Assembly (NCBI RefSeq): GCF_003148845.1
Contig: NZ_QGHA01000002.1
Location: 480,974 to 544,973 of the forward strand
Direction: 5' to 3'
Length of the DNA: 64,000 bases
DNA from: Mucilaginibacter oryzae
GTDB lineage: Bacteria > Bacteroidota > Bacteroidia > Sphingobacteriales > Sphingobacteriaceae
Position 1 is the stretch's first letter. The number at the start of each line of letters is the position of its first letter. The notes under the pieces are model-generated. The model worked only from the letters and a program-made list of their open reading frames with translations, ran no database searches and was not told the DNA's origin. Both the position numbers and the translations under genes were made by a program. Shown in pieces: positions 43,894-53,641 of this stretch.

Positions 43894-45870
43894 ATGAAAA
43901 CTAATTTTATAAAAAATATTAAGCGGTTGGTATCGGGCGGCACATCAAAAGGGAATATCGCCCTTACAGTGATGGGTTTAATCATGCTTGCACCGGTATC
44001 ATCCTGCAAAAAATCATTTCTGGATGTAGTTCCTGACAACGTATCAACAATAGCCAACGCCTTTGTTTCTAAAACGGAAGCCGAGAAATATCTGTTTACA
44101 TGCTATTCCTACCTGCCGATAGAAACCGATCCTACCTTTAACGTAGGCTTAACGGCGAGCGACGAAGTTTGGGTAGAAGATCCGGCAAACCATATCCGGT
44201 CAACAAACGTGCTCCAGTTACCACGGGGCTTTCAAAACTCTTCCGACCCTATTGCTAATTACATGAACGGTACCAGGGACGCCGTATCTAACTACAAGGC
44301 TATACGCGATTGTAATGTTTTTATTGAAAATGTAAGCGACCAGACTAAAGTGCGCGACCTTGATATTGATACCCGCGAGCGATGGATTGCTGAGGCGCAG
44401 TTTTTGAAAGCCTTTTATCATTTTCAGTTATTTCGCGCTTACGGACCGATTCCTATTATTGACAAAAACCTGCCTATTGACGCGCCTATAGATCAGATAA
44501 GGGTGAAACGCCGCCCGGTTGATGAGGTGGTGAACTATATAGCGGGGTTATATGACCAGGCCGCCGCTAAACTCCCCCTAACCATCAGGAACGAGGGCAG
44601 CGAACTTGGCCGTGTTACCAAAGCTGCCGCCTTAAGTATGAAGGCTAAATTACTGGTAACAGCAGCCAGCCCGCTTTTTAACGGTAACCCGGACTATAGT
44701 TCATTTAAAAATAAGGACGGCGAATTACTATTTAATTCTGCTTACAGTGCTGAGAAATGGCAAAAGGCAGCTGACGCATGTAAAGTGGCCATTGATTTTT
44801 GTGAGTCGCAAAATATACAACTGTATACCTTTCCTACGCCAACTAATCCATTAAGTCAAACCACCATGACGCAAATGAGCATCAGGAATGCCATGAGCGA
44901 AAAATGGAATAGTGAGCTGATCTGGGGATTAACGGCCAATAATAATATCGGCTATAATTCATTTTTCCAGTCGATGTGTGCCGGCCAGTATGATTTCAAT
45001 AATGCAGATGCGGCAAAATCGGCAAACCGCCCGTTGCTCGGCCCTACCATAAAAATGGCCAAATTGTTCTACACCAAAAACGGTGTACCCATTAATGAAG
45101 ACAAAACGCTTGATTTCAGTAACATTGCAGAACTGCGCGTAGGTACGCATGCGGATAGGTTTAACATAAAAGAGGGTGAAACAACTGCCCGCCTTAATTT
45201 TGACCGCGAACCCCGCTATTATGCCGATCTTGGCTTTGACCGTGGTGTGTGGTACATGGCTAACAGCCCTTCAAGAACTGATGAGGATACCTGGTGGATG
45301 AAGGCGCGCGGTGCTGAAGTAGGCCAATCATCGCCTATACCTATCGCTGGTTTTTATATGAAAAAGGCGCTTAACTGGCATTATGAATGGGCAACGGTAA
45401 CTTATATCAACTATCCATGGCCGGAGATGAGGCTTTCAGACCTGTATCTGCTTTATGCCGAAGCCTTAAACGAAGCGCAGGGCCCGGTTGCCGATGTTTA
45501 CACTTATGTTAACAAGATCAGGGCAAGGGCAGGATTGCCTACCGTGCAGGATTCATGGTCTAATTACAGCATAAACCCAACAAAGTATACTACCAAGGAA
45601 GGGATGCGGTCAATCATTCAGCGGGAACGTGCCGTGGAACTTTGCTTTGAAGGGCACCGTTTCTGGGACCTGCTGCGCTGGAAAACAGCCGGCATCGAAC
45701 TTAACGGCAACGTAACTGGCTGGTCGATAAATGAAAATTCGCCCGATCTGTATTACCGTGAACGCACTATATTTTCGCGGCATTTTGTAGTACCGCGCGA
45801 TTATTTATGGCCGATACAGGAAAATGACCTTTTGGTTAATCAGAACCTGGTACAAAACCCTAACTGGTAA
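43894..45870 (+). CDS. SusD-type glycan-binding lipoprotein
   Basis: The 658-residue protein has a signal with a lipobox VSSC (about residue 38) and TPR-like helices: RWIAEAQFLKAFYHFQLFRAYGPIP, ALSMKAKLLVTAASPLF. The RAVELCFEGHRFWDLLRWK and final WPIQENDLLVNQNLVQNPNW segments are typical of the xylan-type SusD group. Long lead and length above the ~540 average are notable. It follows susC in one operon. Confidence 0.96.
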   Translation: MKTNFIKNIKRLVSGGTSKGNIALTVMGLIMLAPVSSCKKSFLDVVPDNVSTIANAFVSKTEAEKYLFTCYSYLPIETDPTFNVGLTASDEVWVEDPANHIRSTNVLQLPRGFQNSSDPIANYMNGTRDAVSNYKAIRDCNVFIENVSDQTKVRDLDIDTRERWIAEAQFLKAFYHFQLFRAYGPIPIIDKNLPIDAPIDQIRVKRRPVDEVVNYIAGLYDQAAAKLPLTIRNEGSELGRVTKAAALSMKAKLLVTAASPLFNGNPDYSSFKNKDGELLFNSAYSAEKWQKAADACKVAIDFCESQNIQLYTFPTPTNPLSQTTMTQMSIRNAMSEKWNSELIWGLTANNNIGYNSFFQSMCAGQYDFNNADAAKSANRPLLGPTIKMAKLFYTKNGVPINEDKTLDFSNIAELRVGTHADRFNIKEGETTARLNFDREPRYYADLGFDRGVWYMANSPSRTDEDTWWMKARGAEVGQSSPIPIAGFYMKKALNWHYEWATVTYINYPWPEMRLSDLYLLYAEALNEAQGPVADVYTYVNKIRARAGLPTVQDSWSNYSINPTKYTTKEGMRSIIQRERAVELCFEGHRFWDLLRWKTAGIELNGNVTGWSINENSPDLYYRERTIFSRHFVVPRDYLWPIQENDLLVNQNLVQNPNW

Positions 45871-45909
45871 AAGCCGGTGAACACGATGTTGAACACAAAA
45901 AAAATTAAC

Positions 45910-47115
45910 ATGAAACTTAGCAAAATACAAGCTGCCCTGCACATTGTACTATTAATGATAGTAACAGCCGGTTGCAAGCAGGAAACGCTCAATAAACCAA
46001 CTATAACCAATAATAGCGGTCCGGGGGTTGTTAGTAATGTCCAGGTACAAAACCTTAACGGCCAGGCTACCTTAACTTATACGCTGCCCGGGGATAACGA
46101 TCTTTTTTACGTAAAGGCTGTTTATGAAACCTCGCCCGGCAAAACACGTGAAGTTATTGCCTCGCATTACACCAATAACTTAACGGTTGACGGTTTTGCC
46201 GATACGCTTGCACATGTGGTGAAGTTATACGCTGTAAACTCAAGCGAAAAGGTGTCGGCACCGGTTACTGTTACCGTAAATCCCTTAACGCCACCATTTA
46301 TACTGGCATTCCGGTCGCTTAAAATAACGGCTACTTTCGGTGGTTTTAACGTTACCTGTAATAACGATACAAAAGATAACCTTGCTATTGTACCTATGGT
46401 TGATACCGCCAACAACGGGCAGTATGTACAGCCAACGGGCATGGATAATATTTACAGCAACAGTGCTATAATAAAGGCAGCAGTAAGGGGGCAACCGGCA
46501 GTGGAGCGGAAATATGCGTTTTTTGTACGCGACAGGTTCTTAAACAAATCTGATACTTTGTTTATGAAGCTTACGCCGTTTTATGAAGAGCAGTTTTCAA
46601 AGCAGGATTGGTCTGTTTATGCTTTGCCCGGCGATGCTACCAACCTGTATTCTTATACCGATGTAACCAAAATTTTCGACGGTAATTTTACAGGTGGCTG
46701 GCCTAACTGTCTCTTTACCGTTGAGAGTGCCGGCAGCCCTCAAATGGTAACTATCGATCTGGGCAAGCCCCGCGTTTTCAGCCGTTTTATCATGAACCCT
46801 TTTATCGAGATCGGGAACGTGTATTATGTGCGCGGTAATTTACGTGATTTTGAAATCTGGGGTTCCAATTCGCCAAACGTAAACGGCGCTCTTGACGCTT
46901 CATGGACTAAGCTGATAACCTGTAACGTGGTGAAGCCATCCGGATCGCCATCGGGCACAGAAACAGCTGCGGACTATAAATACGCCCACGACGGCTGGGG
47001 CTTTGATTTCCCGGCAGGACTAAGCGCTTACAGGTATATCAGGATCAGGAGTTTAAGGAACTGGACCGGCTCGTATTTTATGAGTATTAGCGAGTTTACC
47101 CTTTTTGGAAAATAG
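45910..47115 (+). CDS. Surface glycan-binding-type lipoprotein (DUF4959/DUF5126/DUF5000-like)
   Basis: The protein is 401 residues from ATG 45910, which places a clear lipobox (VTAGC, C22); other starts at 45877 and 45886 add a leader. Fibronectin-like domains span residues 40-125 (NVQVQNLNGQATLTY) and about 130-220. The C-terminal half (about 240-400, FDGNFTGGWPNC, VTIDLGKPRVFSRFIMNPF) is an F5/8-type carbohydrate-binding domain. This layout, placed after SusD, is typical of surface glycan-binding proteins. Family labels are from recall. Confidence 0.82.
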   Translation: MKLSKIQAALHIVLLMIVTAGCKQETLNKPTITNNSGPGVVSNVQVQNLNGQATLTYTLPGDNDLFYVKAVYETSPGKTREVIASHYTNNLTVDGFADTLAHVVKLYAVNSSEKVSAPVTVTVNPLTPPFILAFRSLKITATFGGFNVTCNNDTKDNLAIVPMVDTANNGQYVQPTGMDNIYSNSAIIKAAVRGQPAVERKYAFFVRDRFLNKSDTLFMKLTPFYEEQFSKQDWSVYALPGDATNLYSYTDVTKIFDGNFTGGWPNCLFTVESAGSPQMVTIDLGKPRVFSRFIMNPFIEIGNVYYVRGNLRDFEIWGSNSPNVNGALDASWTKLITCNVVKPSGSPSGTETAADYKYAHDGWGFDFPAGLSAYRYIRIRSLRNWTGSYFMSISEFTLFGK

Positions 47116-47150
47116 CAGGGGCGGAAGTATTCATCAATTCAATTATTATT

Positions 47151-48398
47151 ATGAAACTATACAAAATAACATCATACTATCTGTTGATAGCGGCGGCGCT
47201 GATCATGGGCTCCTGCACTAAAATGGATGATTTTAAAAAGAAATATGAGCCCAACGGCCCAATCAAATACCCGGGTAAGCTTGATTCGGTACAGATTTTT
47301 TCGGGCAGGAACAGGGTATTGCTTACCGGGCTTTTTACATCCGACCCCAAAATTGTAAAATATACGGTGTATTGGAACAGCAAGCAGGATTCGATAGTTA
47401 CCCCGGTAACCCGCACGGCAGGTGTTGATACCGCCAAACTGTTTATCAATGATTTGCCCGAAGGGGTTATGAGCTTCGAGGTGCGTACGTATGATAATGA
47501 AGGGCACATATCGGTTCCCGTTACTTTGGCCGGTAACGTGTATGGCAGCTTATACCAAAGCTCGCTCATTAACCGGGGGATAGCCAAGGCCGAACTTCAG
47601 CCGGATGGATCTGCTTTAATTAACTGGGCTGATGTGAATGCGGATGACGGGTTACTTTCTATGGAGATTAAGTATACTGACGTATCCAACAAACAGCACG
47701 ATACGTTGATTACTTCAGTACCTGCAAACTTGAGTACTTCATTGCCAAGATTTAAAGCAGGTAGCGTAATTACTTACCGTACAGCATTTAAGCCTAATAA
47801 AACAGCTATTGATACTTTTTATGCAGACTACCAGGACCATAGTGTTAAGGCAGAGGTAACAAGTATTTATCTTTCAAATACAGGGCCTTTCCAGAGGAGT
47901 AGCTTTGATGGCCGCTGGGGAACGCTTGCCGCCCCATGGGTAACCAACGCTGCGGCCAAAAATAAGGATGGCGGTACCAACGGCGGTTACAGCTCTGATG
48001 GCGGAGGAACCATTAACTGGGAAACCTGGAATAACACCCCGGTTGTAAATGGGATAGTTTACCAGGCCACATCATCGCCGCTGCCTGCCGGAACTTACAT
48101 TGTTTCGTTTGATGCGTATTCTGAAGTGCAATCAAACTCTTCGGTTTATTGCGTAGCCGCGGCGGGTGGTAACGGCATCCCGGTGCTTGACCAACTTTCA
48201 ACCGCTTTAGGATATATAAACATGTTTAACGGAGCAAATGTTGGTGCTACCAGTCCAAACTCACGCGAGGTAAAATCCTTTACATTTACCCTTTCTTCGC
48301 CGCAGGTGGTGTCAATAGGTTTCCTGGGCAATATCGTTGGCAAAGGTAATCCTGGTAGTTATTTTACAGTGTTCAATATTAAGTTGTATAAAAACTAA
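47151..48398 (+). CDS. Surface lipoprotein with DUF4998/DUF5013-like domains
   Basis: The 415-residue protein has a lipobox MGSC (C22). Residues 40-230 contain two fibronectin-like repeats (VQIFSGRNRVLLTG), and the C-terminal 180 residues (FDGRWGTLAAPWVT, GTYIVSFDAYSEV) form a beta-sandwich that is probably carbohydrate-binding. It is 36 bases from the previous lipoprotein, and its end is followed by a strong terminator. Together these two are expected to hold arabinoxylan at the cell surface. Confidence 0.78.
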   Translation: MKLYKITSYYLLIAAALIMGSCTKMDDFKKKYEPNGPIKYPGKLDSVQIFSGRNRVLLTGLFTSDPKIVKYTVYWNSKQDSIVTPVTRTAGVDTAKLFINDLPEGVMSFEVRTYDNEGHISVPVTLAGNVYGSLYQSSLINRGIAKAELQPDGSALINWADVNADDGLLSMEIKYTDVSNKQHDTLITSVPANLSTSLPRFKAGSVITYRTAFKPNKTAIDTFYADYQDHSVKAEVTSIYLSNTGPFQRSSFDGRWGTLAAPWVTNAAAKNKDGGTNGGYSSDGGGTINWETWNNTPVVNGIVYQATSSPLPAGTYIVSFDAYSEVQSNSSVYCVAAAGGNGIPVLDQLSTALGYINMFNGANVGATSPNSREVKSFTFTLSSPQVVSIGFLGNIVGKGNPGSYFTVFNIKLYKN

Positions 48399-48440
48399 GG
48401 GATAGACAATAAGAGCAATTCACCAGGATTGCTATCAACT

Positions 48441-48492
48441 CCCGGCGATAACTACCTAACTTTAAATGAGGTGTTGTTATCGCCGGGTTTTT
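48441..48492 (+). terminator. Rho-independent terminator after the SusCD operon
   Basis: CCCGGCGATAAC (48441-48452) pairs with GTTATCGCCGGG (48476-48487) in 12 bp. An inner ACCT/AGGT pair extends the stem. TTTTT follows. It ends the plus-strand operon and faces the convergent GH43 gene. Confidence 0.9.
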
Positions 48493-48544
48493 GCTTGTTT
48501 AGGTGGTGCCGACTATTAACGCGGTTTAATGGAAGAGCAATGAA

Positions 48545-49993
48545 TCAATCAACATTAAAGGTCCACTTTGAATTATCACTCCGCATATCAAATTTTGCAA
48601 GCGTTGGCGTGCTGTCTCCGGCAGCTACCAAAGCCAGCTGCTCAGATGAGTTTGGCACAACTTTAGGCATAATCCTGTAAGTGCCATCAGTTAACTGATC
48701 TATCCGCCATAATTGTTCGGGCGCGCCGGTAAATGCCGGAACTGTTATTACCTCAGCTTCTGCTGTCGCGGCTAATACCCTGTCGGTGCCAGCGATAGTT
48801 ATTTTGTAGTACGGACTGCCGAAGTAGCCCCCCGCATCCGGTACGGCTGTAATTGTCCATTTTTGGTGCGGACGCGACAGGTAATCTCCTATTCTTACGC
48901 CGATATCTCCGTTCGGCCAGGTACTAATTACGTCTGCTAATTCCTGCGGCGGAACAGTTTTTACAGGTTCGTCATTATTGCGTACAAATCTCATCCCACC
49001 CGGCATCCGCACAAAATCAACTGCCAATTCAAGGGCGTAGCCTCTTCTTTCGGAGGTGATCTGGTAAGTGCCTTCTTTAAAGATCGCGCCTGCAACAGGC
49101 CACCCGTTTTTCCAGAGCAAGGGGCGGATCCCTAATACGCTGCGCGCGCCCCGGTCTAAGTCGGCTTCATAATGGCATGACATTTTCTGAACGCCCTCGC
49201 CCAGCACAATGCGGCCAAAGTGTCCCGGCCCGATTAGCTTTTTGCCGCCCGCGAGTACCATTTTACCGCCGCCTTTTAACATATCACGACCCATGTTATC
49301 AAGATAGGGGCCGGTTATCTTTCTTGAACGGCCAACCACAATATTGTAGGTGGAGTTAGGGCCGTCGCAGCAGGTGCCGTGGGTGCCAAGCAGGTAATAC
49401 CAGCCATCCTGGTACATGAGGTCTGTAGCCTCACAATCAATAGCGATATTGATGGGTTTATTTCCTTTTACCCGTTTGCCTGTTTTAGGATCAAGCTCCA
49501 CAAGGCGTATAAACCCAAAGTAGGTGCCGTATGACAGCCATAGCCGTCCCGAAGTTGGGTCAAGAAGAAGCCCGGGGTCAATGGCATCGTTATCTTCCGT
49601 GCCATCAGATGAAGCTACCACCACTGCCTCGGAGTACTTAAAATCGGGCGAGGTTGGATCGAGGGTTTTATTCCACATGGTAAGGATCCTGCCGTTATGA
49701 CCGCCACCTAAACCGCCGCCGGTGGCACCGTAGGCAATCAGGTAACGGTCGCCTATTTTTACCACATCAGGCGCGGCACCGCCGCCTGGCCGTACGCCGC
49801 CGCTGTTCCATGTCCAGCCATCTTCAGATATCAGGCCACCGCCAAACGTACCGAAAGTATAATATTTACCATCACATAACATAATGGTCGACGGGTCGTG
49901 GATAAATGGTTTCCCCGCTTGCGCACCCACCTTTACGGTTGTAAATATTAAAAACAACGCTGTTGCGCCGGTTATTTTGGTAATAAGGTTCAT
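48545..49993 (-). CDS. GH43-family glycosidase with C-terminal RICIN-like domain
   Basis: The protein is 482 residues from the ATG at 49993 (codons to 50011 are only an extension). A signal peptide (GATALFLIFTTVKVGAQ) precedes the GH43 propeller with likely acids D (FIHDPSTIM), D (DAIDPGLLLD) and E (DCEATDLMY). The C-terminal 160 residues from about 320 are a beta-trefoil-like repeat (DYLSRPHQKWTI, APEQLWRIDQLTDGTYRI), resembling carbohydrate-binding module CBM13. It would hydrolyse arabinose chains in arabinoxylan or arabinan. It is the last gene of the minus operon. Confidence 0.9.
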   Translation of the reverse strand: MNLITKITGATALFLIFTTVKVGAQAGKPFIHDPSTIMLCDGKYYTFGTFGGGLISEDGWTWNSGGVRPGGGAAPDVVKIGDRYLIAYGATGGGLGGGHNGRILTMWNKTLDPTSPDFKYSEAVVVASSDGTEDNDAIDPGLLLDPTSGRLWLSYGTYFGFIRLVELDPKTGKRVKGNKPINIAIDCEATDLMYQDGWYYLLGTHGTCCDGPNSTYNIVVGRSRKITGPYLDNMGRDMLKGGGKMVLAGGKKLIGPGHFGRIVLGEGVQKMSCHYEADLDRGARSVLGIRPLLWKNGWPVAGAIFKEGTYQITSERRGYALELAVDFVRMPGGMRFVRNNDEPVKTVPPQELADVISTWPNGDIGVRIGDYLSRPHQKWTITAVPDAGGYFGSPYYKITIAGTDRVLAATAEAEVITVPAFTGAPEQLWRIDQLTDGTYRIMPKVVPNSSEQLALVAAGDSTPTLAKFDMRSDNSKWTFNVD

Positions 49994-50012
49994 AATGATA
50001 TGATCAATCAAT

Positions 50013-50780
50013 TTATTTGTAACTAATTGTAAGGTCTTTTACAGGCATCCCTTTTTCATCAATAAAACGGATGCAGAAATCGCTCATTCCGGGACCGTTG
50101 ATCACTGCGCCGCGTATAATGTTTTTCCCTTTGTTAATGGTAAGACGGGGCGATACGCAGTCGTCCATTACCATCCGCCTGTCTCCCGATAGCAGCACGG
50201 CTTCCCTTCCGTTTAACCACCACATCGATCCTGAATTTGATCCTGCCGCCATCCTTACATTTTTCACTTCGCGCGGGCTGTTAACAATAGTTACCGCCCA
50301 AAACAAAACGCCGTAAGTGTTTTTTTTCAAGCCGGATGCAAACCGGAAAAGTTTAACATTAAAATTGCTGCTCTCCAGCGCATGCCATGTCAACTCCTGG
50401 CTATCAACCTTTACTTTATCGCCGTTTTTAGGGATGGTGGTAAATTGATTTGGAAAATAGGTTGTTGTAAACGTGTCGCGGAGGTAGCTGTCGGTAAATA
50501 CGGTGTTGCTGCGGTTGGGCTTATTAATAGGTTCCAACAACAGCCAGCGGCGGATAAATCCTTCGGCATCCGGCGTGTTTGTCAACGCGGTAGCCTGTGT
50601 AAAATAGGGGGCAAGGCTTGCCGTAGTGTCTCTTCCCGCTTTGTCAGCTGCTTTGCCGCTTTGCGCGGCAGGCTGGCCCGGTGCAACTTTGGCAGGATTT
50701 GAAGTAAGGCGATTTTGCGACTGCGCGTTGCCCAAAGCGCTGAAGTATAAGGCGGTTAAGAGCAATAACTTTTTTTTCAT
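50013..50780 (-). CDS. Secreted protein with an esterase-associated accessory domain
   Basis: The 255-residue protein has a signal peptide (LLLLTALYFSALGNAQ) and a low-complexity region, then a single beta-rich domain (about 70-255). The stretch SMWWLNGREAVLLSGDRRM and the later SPRLTINKGKNIIRG resemble, as I recall, accessory domains attached to acetylxylan esterases and similar Bacteroidota enzymes. No catalytic motif is visible. It may bind substrate. It sits in the operon between two GH43 genes, 19 bases before one. I cannot name a family with certainty. Confidence 0.6.
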   Translation of the reverse strand: MKKKLLLLTALYFSALGNAQSQNRLTSNPAKVAPGQPAAQSGKAADKAGRDTTASLAPYFTQATALTNTPDAEGFIRRWLLLEPINKPNRSNTVFTDSYLRDTFTTTYFPNQFTTIPKNGDKVKVDSQELTWHALESSNFNVKLFRFASGLKKNTYGVLFWAVTIVNSPREVKNVRMAAGSNSGSMWWLNGREAVLLSGDRRMVMDDCVSPRLTINKGKNIIRGAVINGPGMSDFCIRFIDEKGMPVKDLTISYK

Positions 50781-50834
50781 GGTTGGTTATCTGTAATTAA
50801 TGTCAAATAGTAGCCCGTGAGGTGCATGCCCTTT

Positions 50835-52427
50835 TTACAGGGTGTTACTGATATGAAAAAAATCAAAATCCACGTAGCCGCCCGGTTGCATGGTTGCATA
50901 ATTGAACAGGCCGAAGCGGTATCCCATAAAATGGGGGAGCGTATATACCATTTGCAGCGGCGTACCGATAGACTCCCATTTTTGCCCGTCGAGGCTGTAA
51001 AAGAAATAAGCTTTGTCTGCCCGGTTCTTAAAATCACAGCTTGCCTTAAGGTAAATTGTTGATTGTTTCAACGGGATCCGGGCTGCTTCTGTAGCCGGTC
51101 CGGCTTGCGCGTTATACATCACGAGCCATTTGGATCCGTTATCAGATTTAACACCCACGAATCCATATTTTTGCTGCAGTAAAACCAAACCGGCAAAGTC
51201 GCCATCTTTCATATTCGCAACATCAACCAGCGTTGTTCCGGAGCACTCCGGGCCGATGGTTCGCTGCGTGAGGGTGTTACGTGCGGTTAGCAGCGTACTG
51301 TCCAACCGCCCGGTGGTTAACCTCAGGTAACCGGGTCGGCTTTTTAGCGACCACAAACTGTTTTCCGGATTGTGGTTCCATTGCCATACCAGCGGCAATT
51401 CGGGTTCTCCGCTCTTCCGGCTAAAATCATCTGAAGATACTAAGTGGGGGATCAGGCCCTGGCTTGCGGGTAAATCCAGCGTATCAGGCGCGTGGTGATC
51501 ACCTAATACCGGCCAGCCCTCATTCCACGTAACCGGAACCAGGTAAGGAACCCTTCCCACGGCGCCGAAATCACGAAATAAATAGGCGTACCATATGCCT
51601 TTAGGGGTAGTGATTAGCCCGCCTTGTGCCACTCCTTTATCCTGCAGGCCAACCCGGCCTTCATATGGCCCCGCAAGTTGGTCTGACCGGTGTATCAAAA
51701 CTGTGCGCATCCCGCCTTTAGGCCAGCTGATGTTAAACAGGAAATATTTGCCGTTAATTTTAAATAATTGCGACCCTTCGGCAGGCAAACCCGGAGTAGG
51801 CCCGGCAGCGGCACTTGCGTTTTCGATGATTACCTGTGGCCTTTTATCCTGGCGAATGCCCGAAAGGTCGTCATTCAGTTCGGCAAGCATGATCCTGCCG
51901 CTTCCGTAAACCATATAGGTTTTGCCATCATCATCAAAAAACAACGAATGATCATGCAGTGCAGGAGAAAATGAAGTCGTTTTCCATGGGCCTTTTTCAA
52001 TGTTTTTTGTGCTGTAGATATAAGTTTTATTGGTAGTGCCCGAAAAGGTAGATACGTAAAAAGTACCGTTATGATAACGCAAACTGCTTGCCCACGAGCC
52101 CCGGCCATAAGCGTTTAACCCGTTATTCAGGTGAAGGGCATCACCTTCATCAAGCGTATCGTAAGCGTAGTTTACTATGCGCCAGTTCACCAGGTCCTTC
52201 GATTTCATGATGGGTAAGCCCGGGCTCAGGTGCATCGTGGTACTGCTTGCATAATAAGTATCGCCAACCCTGATCATCGATATATCAGGAACATCAGCGT
52301 AGATGATAGGGTTTTGCGCCTTCTGCGCGTTTACCGGCTGCGTTGCCAGCCAGTATGCCAGGCATATCAAGCCCAGTTTTCTGAAAAATCCCTTTATTTT
52401 TTGATTGGATATCATGATCTGAAACAT
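50835..52427 (-). CDS. GH43-family beta-xylosidase/arabinofuranosidase with C-terminal domain
   Basis: The 530-residue protein has a signal region (LICLAYWLATQPVNAQ) and the GH43 propeller of the subfamily 12 type: ADVPDISMI (catalytic D), LHDHSLFFDDDGK, and GSQLFKINGKYF (E). The C-terminal 190 residues from about 335 form the beta-sandwich domain (FSRKSGEPELPLVWQWNHNP, GLFNYATM) seen in xylosidases. The start ATG at 52427 overlaps the GH10 stop (TAATG), indicating translational coupling. An ATG at 52415 is an alternative. Confidence 0.92.
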   Translation of the reverse strand: MFQIMISNQKIKGFFRKLGLICLAYWLATQPVNAQKAQNPIIYADVPDISMIRVGDTYYASSTTMHLSPGLPIMKSKDLVNWRIVNYAYDTLDEGDALHLNNGLNAYGRGSWASSLRYHNGTFYVSTFSGTTNKTYIYSTKNIEKGPWKTTSFSPALHDHSLFFDDDGKTYMVYGSGRIMLAELNDDLSGIRQDKRPQVIIENASAAAGPTPGLPAEGSQLFKINGKYFLFNISWPKGGMRTVLIHRSDQLAGPYEGRVGLQDKGVAQGGLITTPKGIWYAYLFRDFGAVGRVPYLVPVTWNEGWPVLGDHHAPDTLDLPASQGLIPHLVSSDDFSRKSGEPELPLVWQWNHNPENSLWSLKSRPGYLRLTTGRLDSTLLTARNTLTQRTIGPECSGTTLVDVANMKDGDFAGLVLLQQKYGFVGVKSDNGSKWLVMYNAQAGPATEAARIPLKQSTIYLKASCDFKNRADKAYFFYSLDGQKWESIGTPLQMVYTLPHFMGYRFGLFNYATMQPGGYVDFDFFHISNTL

Positions 52428-53608
52428 TAAAAGTTAACCACGGCCCAATACGCCTTTTTACGGTGAAGATTACCATCAAACAAAAGGGGATAGGCTTTGA
52501 TAACTTTACGGCTGATACCCTGGCTTGCAGCCGCGCCGCCGGCAATGCCACCGCCGCGGAAATCGAGCCAGCTGTACCTGTCTGATACGTTCCAAAAAGT
52601 TACCCCCGTGATAACTTTCTTGTATCTCCTGAAGATTTCGAATATACTTTTATACCTCTCGGCCTGCTGAACTGCCATAGTTTCGGTGTAAGCAGAATCC
52701 GGTGGTGCCTGGTCTTCAGTTTTGCGTGGCGGAGCAGTACGTACGGTAACATCCAGTTCAGTGATCTGCAGTTTTAAGCCAAGCGCAGCGTATTTATCCA
52801 TAGCTTCGGTTATTTCCTCAATACCTGGTTCATTTAGCTTCCAGTGCCCTTGCAGGCCTATGCCGGTTACCGGTACACCTGCATCTTTAAGGCCCTTTAA
52901 CAATTTGCAGATCTTATCCCGTTTTGATGGGACTTCGGTATTATAATCGTTGTAAAAAAGTTCGGCCTGCGGATCTGCCTCGTGCGCGTACTCAAATGCT
53001 TTGGCGATAAAATCCTCCCCGCAGATCTGGTACCATAACGAGTTGCGCAGGTAAGTTCCGGGTTTATCGTCAACAGCCTCGTTAACCACGTCCCAGGCAT
53101 AAATCTTGCCTTTAAAATGAGTGACTACGGCAGTGATATGATCTTTAAGCCGCTTCAGCAGCACTTCTTTACTTACCTGTTTACCGGTGCTGTCCTTAAA
53201 CATCCAGGCGGGTGCCTGCGCGTGCCATAACAAATTATGTCCCCTTATTTTCATATGGTTTTGCTGCGCAAACGCAACTATAGCATCGGCGTTTTTCCAG
53301 TTATATTCATTTTCATGCGGGTGAATAGGCCCCATTTTCATATCGTTTTCCGGTGTAACGCTGTTAAACTCCTTTGCAATCAACGCTGCTTCGGCCCCGC
53401 TGAGCGCCGCGGTATTAACCGCCACACCAATCGGAAAATATTTTCGATAATAGTCTTTCAGCCCTTTTTCGGCTTTTTGTGACTGTTTCGCTGCCGGAAA
53501 CTCAGCAAAATCAGGGACTGAAATTCGCCTGTTTGTGAAGGAAACAAACAAGGCAAGCGCCATGATTGATAGCGAAGAAGTTAACAACGCGGTAGATTTA
53601 AGCTTCAT
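52427..53608 (-). CDS. GH10 endo-1,4-beta-xylanase
   Basis: The 393-residue protein has an N-terminal signal/anchor (ALALFVSFTNRRIS region) and a TIM barrel. The acid/base is E177 (WDVVNEAV) and the nucleophile E284 (ITELDV). SVTPENDMKMG and GHNLLWHAQAPAW are GH10 signatures. It cleaves the xylan backbone, probably in the periplasm or at the surface. It is flanked by GH43 genes (overlap with one, 33 bases to the other). A slightly long N-terminus without a lipobox is present. Confidence 0.97.
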   Translation of the reverse strand: MKLKSTALLTSSLSIMALALFVSFTNRRISVPDFAEFPAAKQSQKAEKGLKDYYRKYFPIGVAVNTAALSGAEAALIAKEFNSVTPENDMKMGPIHPHENEYNWKNADAIVAFAQQNHMKIRGHNLLWHAQAPAWMFKDSTGKQVSKEVLLKRLKDHITAVVTHFKGKIYAWDVVNEAVDDKPGTYLRNSLWYQICGEDFIAKAFEYAHEADPQAELFYNDYNTEVPSKRDKICKLLKGLKDAGVPVTGIGLQGHWKLNEPGIEEITEAMDKYAALGLKLQITELDVTVRTAPPRKTEDQAPPDSAYTETMAVQQAERYKSIFEIFRRYKKVITGVTFWNVSDRYSWLDFRGGGIAGGAAASQGISRKVIKAYPLLFDGNLHRKKAYWAVVNF

Positions 53609-53641
53609 TATATGAAAGTATTTTTACTGATGTAAATCAAT

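Noticed and set aside
48429-48680. 83-codon plus-strand frame after the SusCD operon
   Set aside because: It crosses a strong terminator and is antisense to the end of the GH43 gene.
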